DNA of 6,667 nt from Erysipelotrichaceae bacterium. GTDB lineage: Bacteria; Bacillota_I; Bacilli_A; Erysipelotrichales; Coprobacillaceae. This document shows positions 1-5,816 of the stretch, in pieces. The translations under genes were made by a program, and so were the position numbers. The stretch lies in contig JAJQDJ010000179.1 in NCBI GenBank assembly GCA_021202205.1, positions 1 to 6,667 of the forward strand, written 5' to 3'. The stretch's first letter is position 1, and each line of letters begins with the position of its first letter. The notes beneath the pieces were generated by a model, which saw only the letters and a list, made by a program, of their open reading frames with translations, made no database searches and had not been told where the DNA came from.

Positions 1-26
1 TCATAAATTCAATGTTTTTTTATTTT
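1..26 (+). terminator. possible 3' half of an intrinsic terminator cut by the window edge
   Basis: The window opens with tcataaattcaatg followed directly by seven T, one A and four more T. That is how the descending arm and U-tract of an intrinsic terminator look, and the two complete terminators in this window are also AT-rich arms running into T-tracts. The ascending arm (cattgaatttatga or similar) would have to lie just left of base 1, so this is a guess from half a structure. Confidence 0.25.
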
Positions 27-117
27 AATGACGCACACGGTGCAAATGAGGTTTTAATTTTTTTCATCTTAATTCCACTTTCTGCTTGCAATTCGGGATT
101 TTTTTATAAGTTTTATG

Positions 118-123
118 TATAAT
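118..123 (+). promoter_or_regulatory. candidate -10 box (TATAAT) for the pseudouridine synthase gene
   Basis: A perfect TATAAT preceded directly by TG (TGTATAAT) lies 17 bases before the chosen ATG at 141. No good -35 hexamer is seen 16-18 bases upstream (the region reads gggatt). The box would predict a start site near 130, leaving a leader of about 11 bases. The same ATGTATAAT string recurs before the ROK kinase gene, which supports it being a real promoter element. Confidence 0.45.
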
Positions 124-140
124 GAGCATTGGTGAGAGTA

Positions 141-1118
141 ATGAAAACATTAATAATAGATGATAACCACAGCAATCAACGTATTGATAAGTATTTAAAA
201 AAACTATTATGTCGAGCACCTTCTTCTTTAATCTATAAAATGTTAAGGAAAAAGGATGTTAAAGTAAATGGAAAACGAGTCAAAGAAAATTATATATTAC
301 ATACTGGTGATATAGTTGAATTATTCTTATATGACGATAAATTTACAGAATATACCAATCCTATGACTATTTATGATTTACATATCGATTTTGAAGTACT
401 ATATGAGGATGAAAATATTTTAGTTGTCAATAAACCTGCGGGTTTACTTATTCATGAAGATATGAATGAATCTATTAATACACTTGCTAATCAGGTATTA
501 ACATATTTATATCAAAATGGAGAATATGATCCTGAAAGTGATTTGGGTTTCATACCTGCTCCCGTTCATCGTTTGGATCGTAATACGAGTGGTATTGTTA
601 TATTTGGTAAAACAATGCAATCATTGCAGGATTTATCATTCATGATGAAACAAAGGCATTGTATTGATAAAACATATTTAACTATCTGTAAGGGTTATTT
701 AGATTCACAGGAACTTATAGGTTATATGAAGAAAGATAGTGATCAATCATTGGTTAAGGTTGTAAGCCCTGATACACCAGGGGCCCATACTATGCATACA
801 ATAGTTAAGCATTTGGATTATAAGAATGATTATTCTTTATTAGAAGTCAAGCTTGTTACAGGTAGAACCCATCAAATAAGAGTTCATTTATCAAGTGTAG
901 GTCATCCCGTTATAGGTGACAGCAAATATGGTGATTTTGAACTCAATAAGATAATAAAAAAGACATATCATTTGAATCATCAATTCCTGCATGCTTATAA
1001 AATAACATTTATTAAACCCATAGGTAGTTTAAAATATTTACAAGATAAAACGATAGTATGTCCTTTGCCGCAAAAATTAAATACTATTAAAAATCAAATC
1101 TTCTATGAAAACGCTTAA
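141..1118 (+). CDS. RluA-family 23S rRNA pseudouridine synthase (RluC/RluD-like), with S4 domain
   Basis: This 325-residue protein should isomerise uridine to pseudouridine in RNA, most likely 23S rRNA, in the cytoplasm. An N-terminal S4 RNA-binding domain spans about residues 10-65 (RIDKYLKKLL, then a VKVNGKRVKE turn). The catalytic domain follows: NILVVNKPAGLLIHED around 92-107, the active-site motif HRLDRNTSG at 143-151 with catalytic Asp146, and the family C-terminal motif GRTHQIRVHL (241-250) followed by GHPVIGDSKYG. Length and domain order are normal for RluC/RluD types. The frame opens at a TTG at 129, but GGTGAG at 131-136 sits 4 bases before the ATG at 141, so I chose 141. The ROK kinase gene starts 38 bases downstream with its own -10 box, so co-transcription is possible but not required. 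The exact target uridine cannot be told from sequence. The family call is firm; a specific symbol (rluC, rluD) is not. Confidence 0.93.
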   Translation: MKTLIIDDNHSNQRIDKYLKKLLCRAPSSLIYKMLRKKDVKVNGKRVKENYILHTGDIVELFLYDDKFTEYTNPMTIYDLHIDFEVLYEDENILVVNKPAGLLIHEDMNESINTLANQVLTYLYQNGEYDPESDLGFIPAPVHRLDRNTSGIVIFGKTMQSLQDLSFMMKQRHCIDKTYLTICKGYLDSQELIGYMKKDSDQSLVKVVSPDTPGAHTMHTIVKHLDYKNDYSLLEVKLVTGRTHQIRVHLSSVGHPVIGDSKYGDFELNKIIKKTYHLNHQFLHAYKITFIKPIGSLKYLQDKTIVCPLPQKLNTIKNQIFYENA

Positions 1119-1126
1119 AATTCATG

Positions 1127-1132
1127 TATAAT
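1127..1132 (+). promoter_or_regulatory. candidate -10 box (TATAAT) for the ROK kinase gene
   Basis: A perfect TATAAT preceded by TG sits in the 38-base gap after the pseudouridine synthase. A weak -35 candidate, ATGAAA at 1105-1110 (4 of 6 consensus bases), is spaced 16 bases away. Transcription would start near 1139, just before the ribosome binding site. The longest open frame starts at an ATG (1124) that is part of this promoter string, so that start is not credible. Confidence 0.45.
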
Positions 1133-1141
1133 AGAGATAAC

Positions 1142-1150
1142 GGAAGGAGA
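1142..1150 (+). promoter_or_regulatory. ribosome binding site that fixes the ROK kinase start at 1157
   Basis: GGAAGGAGA lies six bases before the ATG at 1157. It falls inside the 11-codon upstream extension of the frame, so it rules out the ATG at 1124 as the normal start. Confidence 0.85.
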
Positions 1151-1156
1151 ACAAAT

Positions 1157-2074
1157 ATGAAATTTTATATCGGAATTGATTTAGGTGGGACAAATGTCCG
1201 TACTTTGTTAGTTGATGAAACGGGACACAGCTATAGTGAAGTAAAGGATGCTACAGAAAGAGATAATGGCCCTGATTATGTAACTGCAAAAATTATAAGA
1301 CAAATTGAAAGTCTCGATTATTCAGCTTGTGGTGGTATGGAGAACGTATTAGGTATTGGTATTGGTGTACCAGGACCTGTTGATACTGTTAATGGTGTGA
1401 TGATTATGGCATCTAATTTACCAGGTTTTGAGAATTATCCAATTTGTGAAAAATTATCTACAAGATTTAATTTACCTGTATTCTTAGATAATGATGCTAA
1501 CGTTGCTGGACTTGCTGAAGCATTATTAGGTGCTGGTAAAGGTAAACCTACTGTTTATTATGTAACAATTTCTACAGGTATTGGTGGTGCTTTTATTGTT
1601 GATGGTAAATTGGTATCAGGTGGCAGAGGCCATGCTGGTGAAATAGGTAATATTATTGTTAAGAATAATGGTTATAAACAAGGTGCTTTAAATCCTGGTG
1701 CTGCTGAAGGTGAAGCAAGTGGTACTGCTATTACAAGAAAAGGTAAAGCTATCTTAGGTGAAGAAAAGGTTAGACATGCTGGTGATGTATTCAGATTAGC
1801 TGATGAAGGTGATTTGAAGGCTCAAGGTATTGTTGATGAAGTTGTTAGTGAACTTGCACAATTGTTTGCAACTATTGCATTGACTGTTGATCCACACTGT
1901 TTTGTAGTTGGTGGTGGTGTTATGAAATCTAAGAAGTATTTCTTTAATAAATTGAACGAACAATTCAATGCTAAGATTCATGTTGGTATGAGAGGATATA
2001 TTCCTTTATTAGAAACTGAATTAGAAGACTGTGGTGCTATTGGTGCAGCCATGTTACCAATGTCTCAATTATAA
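1157..2074 (+). CDS. ROK-family sugar kinase (glucokinase-like) without the zinc-binding cysteine motif
   Basis: The 305-residue product is a ROK-family carbohydrate kinase, probably phosphorylating glucose or a related hexose or amino sugar with ATP in the cytoplasm. Visible motifs are the phosphate-binding GIDLGGTNVR (6-15), GIGIGVPGPVD (67-76), the catalytic-Asp segment FLDNDANVAG (109-118, base probably Asp113), STGIGGAFIVDG (139-150), GHAGEIGN (158-165) and the second ATP-site region FVVGGGV (249-255). In most ROK proteins the GEIG is followed by His and then CxCGxxGCxE, which bind zinc. Here the His position is Asn165 and no Cys occurs between residues 98 and 247; that stretch reads NPGAAEGEASGTAI instead. 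Substrate is therefore uncertain: glucokinase, fructokinase or N-acetylhexosamine kinase are all possible. The start follows the GGAAGGAGA site. No regulator DNA-binding domain is present, so this is a kinase and not a ROK repressor. A strong terminator follows the stop codon. Confidence 0.9.
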   Translation: MKFYIGIDLGGTNVRTLLVDETGHSYSEVKDATERDNGPDYVTAKIIRQIESLDYSACGGMENVLGIGIGVPGPVDTVNGVMIMASNLPGFENYPICEKLSTRFNLPVFLDNDANVAGLAEALLGAGKGKPTVYYVTISTGIGGAFIVDGKLVSGGRGHAGEIGNIIVKNNGYKQGALNPGAAEGEASGTAITRKGKAILGEEKVRHAGDVFRLADEGDLKAQGIVDEVVSELAQLFATIALTVDPHCFVVGGGVMKSKKYFFNKLNEQFNAKIHVGMRGYIPLLETELEDCGAIGAAMLPMSQL

Positions 2075-2079
2075 TAATG

Positions 2080-2107
2080 AAGTGATATCACAAAGATATC
2101 ACTTTTC
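2080..2107 (+). terminator. intrinsic terminator after the ROK kinase gene
   Basis: AAGTGATATC (2080-2089) and GATATCACTT (2095-2104) form a perfect 10-bp stem around the five-base loop ACAAA. The stem runs into TTTTCTT. It begins five bases after the kinase stop codon and separates this unit from mnmA. Confidence 0.85.
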
Positions 2108-2142
2108 TTCTGACAATGAATTGTGCTGTATGAAGATTTTTC

Positions 2143-2171
2143 TTTATATTTATGATTTATCATGATAAAAT
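2143..2171 (+). promoter_or_regulatory. candidate extended -10 promoter for mnmA-recD2
   Basis: TGATAAAAT at 2163-2171 fits an extended -10 (TGn + TAAAAT, hexamer 2166-2171). TTTATA at 2143-2148, matching 4 of 6 bases of the -35 consensus, is 17 bases upstream. The start site would be near 2178 and the leader about 16 bases. The -10 is overlapped by a 14-bp perfect palindrome (2156-2169). Confidence 0.55.
2156..2169. promoter_or_regulatory. 14-bp perfect palindrome overlapping the mnmA -10 box
   Basis: TTTATCATGATAAA reads identically on both strands. It covers the extended -10 TG and most of the -10 hexamer. This is the position and symmetry expected of a dimeric repressor's operator. In such AT-rich DNA a chance palindrome is possible, and I cannot name a regulator. 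Confidence 0.3.
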
Positions 2172-2181
2172 GAGTAACGCT

Positions 2182-2188
2182 AGGAGGG
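2182..2188 (+). promoter_or_regulatory. ribosome binding site that fixes the mnmA start at 2194
   Basis: AGGAGGG lies five bases before the ATG at 2194. The open frame extends back to an ATG at 2152, but that extension contains both this site and the -10 box, so 2194 is the start. The protein then begins MKRVVLGLSGG, as expected for MnmA. Confidence 0.88.
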
Positions 2189-2193
2189 TATGT

Positions 2194-3324
2194 ATGAAAA
2201 GAGTTGTTTTAGGCTTAAGTGGTGGTGTTGATAGTGCAGTTGCTGCTTATGTATTAAAAAATCAAGGTTATGAAGTGATAGGTGTGTTTATGCGTAATTG
2301 GGATTCATCATTGAATAATGATATCTTAGGAAATCCGAATAACGATGCTGATATCTGCCCTCAGGAACAGGATTATAACGATGCTAAAAAGGTGGCAGAA
2401 CACCTTGGTATTGAACTTAGAAGAGTGGATTTTATTAAAGAATACTGGGATTATGTTTTTACTTATTTCTTAGATGAATATGCTAAAGGAAGAACGCCTA
2501 ATCCTGATATATTATGTAATAAACATATTAAATTTAAAGCTTTCTTAGATTATGCTAAATCTATTGATGCTGATTATATTGCTACAGGACATTATGCAAG
2601 AGTAGAACATCATGAAGGTCATGATTCTTTTATGCTTAGAGGAGTGGATAATAATAAAGATCAAACCTATTTCTTATGTCAACTCAATCAATCACAACTA
2701 CAAGCATCATTATTTCCTATTGGGGATATGACAAAACCAGAAGTAAGACAATTAGCAGAAGATTTGAATATTCCAGTAGCCCATAAAAAAGATAGTACTG
2801 GTATATGTTTTATTGGTGAAAGAGATTTTAGAAAATTCTTAAAGAACTATATACCAGCTAAAAATGGCAAAATGGTCAATATTGCTACGCATGAAGTTGT
2901 AGGCGAACATCAAGGTATCATGTATTATACAATAGGACAAAGAAAAGGATTGAATATTGGCGGCCCTGGTGATGCCTGGTTTGTTGTTGGTAAAGAATAT
3001 AAAAATAATATTTTATATGTTTGTCAAGGGGATTCAAATCAATGGTTAATGAGTGAAGGAGCTCTTATTAGCGATGTCAATTGGATACCTTCTATTAAAC
3101 CTAATGATGAATATGATTGCACTGCTAAGTTTAGATATCGTCAAAAAGATAATGATGTATCCATCCACTTTGTTGATGACAATACAATCTATGTTACATT
3201 CAAAAAGCCAGTTAAGGCTGTGACACCAGGACAAGCAGCTGTCTTTTATCAAGATGATGTATGTTTGGGTGGAGGGACTATTGATAAAGTTTATAAGAAT
3301 GGTAAGGAGCTGACTTACTTATAA
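2194..3324 (+). CDS. mnmA: MnmA, tRNA-specific 2-thiouridylase
   Basis: MnmA (TrmU) adds sulfur to C2 of U34 in the wobble position of tRNA-Lys, -Glu and -Gln, using ATP to adenylate the base and persulfide sulfur from a cysteine desulfurase relay. The 376-residue length is normal. The PP-loop motif SGGVDS is at 9-14. The first catalytic Cys is Cys108 in TPNPDILCNKHIKF, and the second is Cys205 in DSTGICFIGERDF. Other family landmarks are ATGHYAR (130-136), KDQTYFLCQL (155-164), the YTIGQRKGL stretch (245-253), GGPGDAWFVVGK (256-267) and the C-terminal TPGQAAVFY (344-352). Residues about 34-65 carry the NWDS...NNDILGNP...CPQEQDY segment that I associate with Mollicutes and Erysipelotrichia homologues. 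The stop codon overlaps the recD2 start by one base. No cysteine desulfurase gene lies beside it, unlike the Bacillus arrangement, so the sulfur donor must be encoded elsewhere. Confidence 0.97.
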   Translation: MKRVVLGLSGGVDSAVAAYVLKNQGYEVIGVFMRNWDSSLNNDILGNPNNDADICPQEQDYNDAKKVAEHLGIELRRVDFIKEYWDYVFTYFLDEYAKGRTPNPDILCNKHIKFKAFLDYAKSIDADYIATGHYARVEHHEGHDSFMLRGVDNNKDQTYFLCQLNQSQLQASLFPIGDMTKPEVRQLAEDLNIPVAHKKDSTGICFIGERDFRKFLKNYIPAKNGKMVNIATHEVVGEHQGIMYYTIGQRKGLNIGGPGDAWFVVGKEYKNNILYVCQGDSNQWLMSEGALISDVNWIPSIKPNDEYDCTAKFRYRQKDNDVSIHFVDDNTIYVTFKKPVKAVTPGQAAVFYQDDVCLGGGTIDKVYKNGKELTYL

Positions 3325-5516
3325 TGGAATATACAGGATACATTAAATTTGTCAAATATTATAGTGATTCATCTAAGTATATTGTTTGTTCTTTGGATGT
3401 CGATCAGGAAAGTAAGATGATTACAGCAACTGGTTACATGAATAACTATGATATGGAAAACAAATATCGCTTTATTGGTGATTATGTTTATCATAAGAAA
3501 TATGGTAAACAGTTTAAAATAGAGTCATATGAACTTATATTGGCGAATGATGAAAGTGAAATCATTCGCTATTTATCGAGTTCTTTGTTTAAGGGTATTG
3601 GTGAAAAACAAGCAACTGCTATTGTTGATGCTTTAGGTAAAGATGCTTTAATGTTAATCAAAGAAGATAAGCATGTTCTAGATATGATTAGAGGTATGAA
3701 TGAAAAGAAAAGAGATCTTATTTATGAAGTATTGAATAATCAAAGTGAAGACTTTGAATTATTATCTTTTTTTACTAAGCATCATATTAATTCTCGTTAC
3801 TTAGCTTTGATTCAGGAATATTATCAGAAAAATGCCTTGGATATATTAGAACATAATCCTTATCAATTGATTGATGATATTGATGGTATTGGTTTTAAGA
3901 CAGCTGATGATATTGCGATGAAAGTGGGTATAGATCCTTTAGATATGAATAGAATTGAAGCAGCTATTGTTTATGCCTTAAATGAAATTTGTTTTAAAAC
4001 AGGTAGTACTTATTATGATTATGATAGTATTTATAATCAATTTCATCGTTATATTAGTGATATCGATTATATACGCTTTGGTGAGTGTATGGAACATCTT
4101 ATAGAAGATCATCGAATCATACAAGAAAATGATCGATATTATCCTTATGATTTATATGATAGTGAAGATGTTATTGCTTCAACGCTTAAAAAATATATCA
4201 ATCAATCAAATCATGAATACAATCCCCAACAAATAACCAAACTATTAACGACACTTGAACAAGATCTTTCTATTACTTATGATGAAACACAAATGAAAGC
4301 TATTCAAACATTCTTTCAAACTTCTATTATGATACTAACAGGAGGTCCAGGTACAGGCAAAACAACCATTGTTGAAGCAATTATAAAACTTTATACAAAA
4401 CTCAATCCCGATAATGAAATAGCTTTGGTCGCACCAACAGGAAGAGCTGCTAAGAGATTGAGTGAAGTTACAGGTTTAGAAGCTTGTACCATTCATCGTT
4501 TATTAAAATGGGATCTCCATACCAATACATTTGCAGTCAATGAAGATAATCCTTTGAATATTGATTTATTAGTCATAGATGAATTCTCAATGGTTGATAG
4601 TGAATTGTTTTCAAATCTTCTATTAGCTTCTAAACATGTATCTCAAATACTTCTTATTGGTGATGATCAACAACTACCATCAGTATCTCCAGGACATGTG
4701 CTTAAAGACTTGTTAGAAAGCTATATGATACCGACAGTTGAACTTCATACCATTTATCGACAAGCCAAAGAAAGTGGTATTATTCAATTAGCTCATCATA
4801 TAAGAAATGATGAATATACTGATGAAGATTTTATAAATTACAAGGATATTAACTTTATGAGCTGTGAATCATCTGATATTGTTAAAAATGTCAGTATATT
4901 GGTATCCAAAGCTATGGATGAAGGCTATGACTTCGATGATATTCAAGTATTGGCACCGATGTATAATGGCGTAGCAGGAATTGATGCATTAAACGAAGCT
5001 TTACAGGCATTACTCAATCCTGCTGATTCTTATAAAAATGAACTTAAAGTAGGAAAACGTATATTTAGAGAAGGCGATAAAATATTGCAACTAAAAAATA
5101 GAGTTGATGACAATGTCTTTAACGGTGATATTGGTACACTTATAGAAATTAATTATAAAGATAACTTTGAATATATGAATGATACAATCGTCGTCCAATA
5201 TGATGAATCCATTGTCGAATACACATCTTCTGATTTCTATACAATTACACATGCTTATTGCATGTCCATTCATAAATCTCAGGGTAACGAATTCAAAATA
5301 GTCATTATGCCAATGCTCTATGATTACTATATTATGCTCAAAAAGAATCTCATCTATACAGGTATTACAAGAGCAAAACAATCACTTTTTATATTGGGTA
5401 ATTATAAAGCATTCATTCAAGGTATCAACAATCGTCATGATGAAAGACGTTATACATCCTTAAAAAAAAAATTATTAGAAAATAAATCTTTAAGTCCGTA
5501 TGATTTTATGGATTAA
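3324..5516 (+). CDS. recD2: RecD2 (YrrC-type) SF1B 5'-3' DNA helicase
   Basis: RecD2 is a RecBC-independent superfamily 1B helicase involved in replication-fork maintenance and DNA repair. The 730-residue protein has the expected order. An N-terminal OB-like domain (about 1-75, YTGYIKFVKYYSDSSKYIV) is followed by a helix-hairpin-helix region (LFKGIGEKQA at 88-97; IDGIGFKTADDIA at 186-198). The helicase core follows: Walker A GGPGTGKT at 340-347 (Lys346), APTGRAAKRL at 370-379, Walker B DLLVIDE at 414-420, LLIGDDQQLPSV at 443-454, the Arg479 motif TIYRQ, CMSIHKSQGNEF at 646-657 and the arginine motif YTGITRAK at 678-685. There is no RecB/RecC-linked context. The start codon shares one base with the mnmA stop (taATG); the nearest Shine-Dalgarno-like AAGGAG (3304-3309) is 14 bases away, so translational coupling to mnmA is likely. 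An A10 run at 5462-5471 lies in the last 20 codons. Confidence 0.96.
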   Translation: MEYTGYIKFVKYYSDSSKYIVCSLDVDQESKMITATGYMNNYDMENKYRFIGDYVYHKKYGKQFKIESYELILANDESEIIRYLSSSLFKGIGEKQATAIVDALGKDALMLIKEDKHVLDMIRGMNEKKRDLIYEVLNNQSEDFELLSFFTKHHINSRYLALIQEYYQKNALDILEHNPYQLIDDIDGIGFKTADDIAMKVGIDPLDMNRIEAAIVYALNEICFKTGSTYYDYDSIYNQFHRYISDIDYIRFGECMEHLIEDHRIIQENDRYYPYDLYDSEDVIASTLKKYINQSNHEYNPQQITKLLTTLEQDLSITYDETQMKAIQTFFQTSIMILTGGPGTGKTTIVEAIIKLYTKLNPDNEIALVAPTGRAAKRLSEVTGLEACTIHRLLKWDLHTNTFAVNEDNPLNIDLLVIDEFSMVDSELFSNLLLASKHVSQILLIGDDQQLPSVSPGHVLKDLLESYMIPTVELHTIYRQAKESGIIQLAHHIRNDEYTDEDFINYKDINFMSCESSDIVKNVSILVSKAMDEGYDFDDIQVLAPMYNGVAGIDALNEALQALLNPADSYKNELKVGKRIFREGDKILQLKNRVDDNVFNGDIGTLIEINYKDNFEYMNDTIVVQYDESIVEYTSSDFYTITHAYCMSIHKSQGNEFKIVIMPMLYDYYIMLKKNLIYTGITRAKQSLFILGNYKAFIQGINNRHDERRYTSLKKKLLENKSLSPYDFMD
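5462..5471. repeat. A10 homopolymer near the 3' end of recD2
   Basis: Ten consecutive A encode part of Leu-Lys-Lys-Lys near the C-terminus. Loss of one A gives a TAG two codons after the tract, and gain of one gives a TAA four codons after it. Either slip would remove roughly the last 15 residues while leaving all helicase motifs intact. Confidence 0.9.
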
Positions 5517-5525
5517 TGCCATAAT
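5517..5525 (+). promoter_or_regulatory. weak candidate extended -10 before the 45-aa gene
   Basis: TGCCATAAT resembles TGnTATAAT with one mismatch and sits 11 bases before the ribosome binding site, close to the spacing seen at the other genes. No -35 is evident. The small gene may equally be read from the mnmA-recD2 transcript, since no terminator intervenes. Confidence 0.25.
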
Positions 5526-5536
5526 AAGTTGTACTT

Positions 5537-5544
5537 AAAGGAGG
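5537..5544 (+). promoter_or_regulatory. near-perfect ribosome binding site of the 45-aa gene
   Basis: AAAGGAGG is a full match to the anti-Shine-Dalgarno core and lies eight bases before the ATG at 5553. Together with the terminator just after the stop codon, it is the main evidence that this short frame is translated. Confidence 0.85.
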
Positions 5545-5552
5545 TTGACATT

Positions 5553-5690
5553 ATGTCAAAACTAGCAGTTGCCCTATTCTCTGGTGGTATAGTTGCTACA
5601 GCGATGCTACTGATGAGTGATATGCCTTGTGCCGATGATGTGGAACATACAGTTCACAAAGCTAAGCAGGCTATCAAGGAACAGTTATAA
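5553..5690 (+). CDS. 45-residue single-pass membrane miniprotein of unknown function
   Basis: I do not recognise this protein by sequence. It starts MSKLAVALFSGGIVATAMLLMS: one short N-terminal hydrophobic segment (about residues 4-22, with a GG in the middle) that should span or insert into the membrane. A charged tail follows, DDVEHTVHKAKQAIKEQL, likely an amphipathic helix. A lone Cys26 lies just after the hydrophobic stretch (DMPC), but the context is not a lipobox. Evidence for expression is the AAAGGAGG site with eight-base spacing, the 36-base gap after recD2, and an intrinsic terminator five bases after the stop. GC is about 43% by hand count, higher than the neighbours. It probably belongs to the mnmA-recD2 transcript. 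In Bacillus a small DUF3918-type protein (YrzR) is encoded near recD2 and has a similar layout of hydrophobic start and charged helix; the resemblance here is positional and topological only. Confidence 0.78.
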   Translation: MSKLAVALFSGGIVATAMLLMSDMPCADDVEHTVHKAKQAIKEQL

Positions 5691-5694
5691 GTAC

Positions 5695-5723
5695 AAAGTG
5701 AATCTTAATGATTCACTTTTTAT
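5695..5723 (+). terminator. intrinsic terminator closing the mnmA-recD2-miniprotein unit
   Basis: AAAGTGAATC (5695-5704) pairs perfectly with GATTCACTTT (5710-5719) around the loop TTAAT and runs into a T-tract (CTTTTTATT). The outer part of the stem (AAGTGA...TCACTT) is the same as in the terminator at 2080. Confidence 0.87.
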
Positions 5724-5735
5724 TACGTTATATTA

Positions 5736-5758
5736 AAACCGTAAAATTTTTACAGTTT
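5736..5758. promoter_or_regulatory. 11-bp inverted repeat just upstream of the ATPase -35 box
   Basis: AAACCGTAAAA (5736-5746) and TTTTACAGTTT (5748-5758) are inverted copies around a single central T, with 10 of 11 positions pairing. The repeat ends four bases before the TTGAAA -35 hexamer. The size, symmetry and position suit an operator or activator site. It has no long T-tract after it and is not a terminator. Confidence 0.45.
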
Positions 5759-5761
5759 GTG

Positions 5762-5790
5762 TTGAAACTGATTGTTAAATTGTTTATACT
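5762..5790 (+). promoter_or_regulatory. strong sigma-A-type promoter for the AAA ATPase gene
   Basis: TTGAAA at 5762-5767 and TATACT at 5785-5790 are separated by exactly 17 bases and match 5 of 6 consensus bases each. An alternative TATAAT at 5790-5795 has poorer -35 spacing (22). Predicted transcription start is near 5797, with the AGGAGG site almost at the 5' end of the message. Confidence 0.75.
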
Positions 5791-5816
5791 ATAATAAACA
5801 GGAGGATGAAATTATT

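Noticed and set aside
33..43. Small hairpin GCAC-ACG-GTGC
   Set aside because: A four-pair stem with no adjacent T-tract; expected by chance.
20..67. 15-codon minus-strand frame beginning MKKIKTSFAPC
   Set aside because: It is only 15 residues, has no convincing Shine-Dalgarno before it and overlaps a region that looks regulatory. There is no support beyond a start and a stop.
71..105. Possible hairpin AATTCC/GGGATT followed by T7, as a terminator
   Set aside because: Six pairs including one G-U around an 18-base loop is too weak to call a terminator.
1124..1156. Upstream ATG extension of the ROK kinase (MYNRDNG...)
   Set aside because: The ATG is part of the TGTATAAT promoter string and the extension contains the Shine-Dalgarno site for the ATG at 1157.
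2152..2193. Upstream ATG extension of MnmA (MIYHDKM...)
   Set aside because: It contains the -10 box and the AGGAGGG site; the protein beginning at 2194 matches normal MnmA N-termini.
5091..5381. Minus-strand frames of 61-96 codons inside the ROK kinase, mnmA and recD2 genes
   Set aside because: They lie wholly opposite well-supported genes, have no recognisable domains and reflect codon bias of the + strand genes.
5619..5632. Lipoprotein signal around Cys26 of the 45-aa protein
   Set aside because: The residues before the Cys are DMP, which do not fit a lipobox, and the N-terminus has only one Lys.
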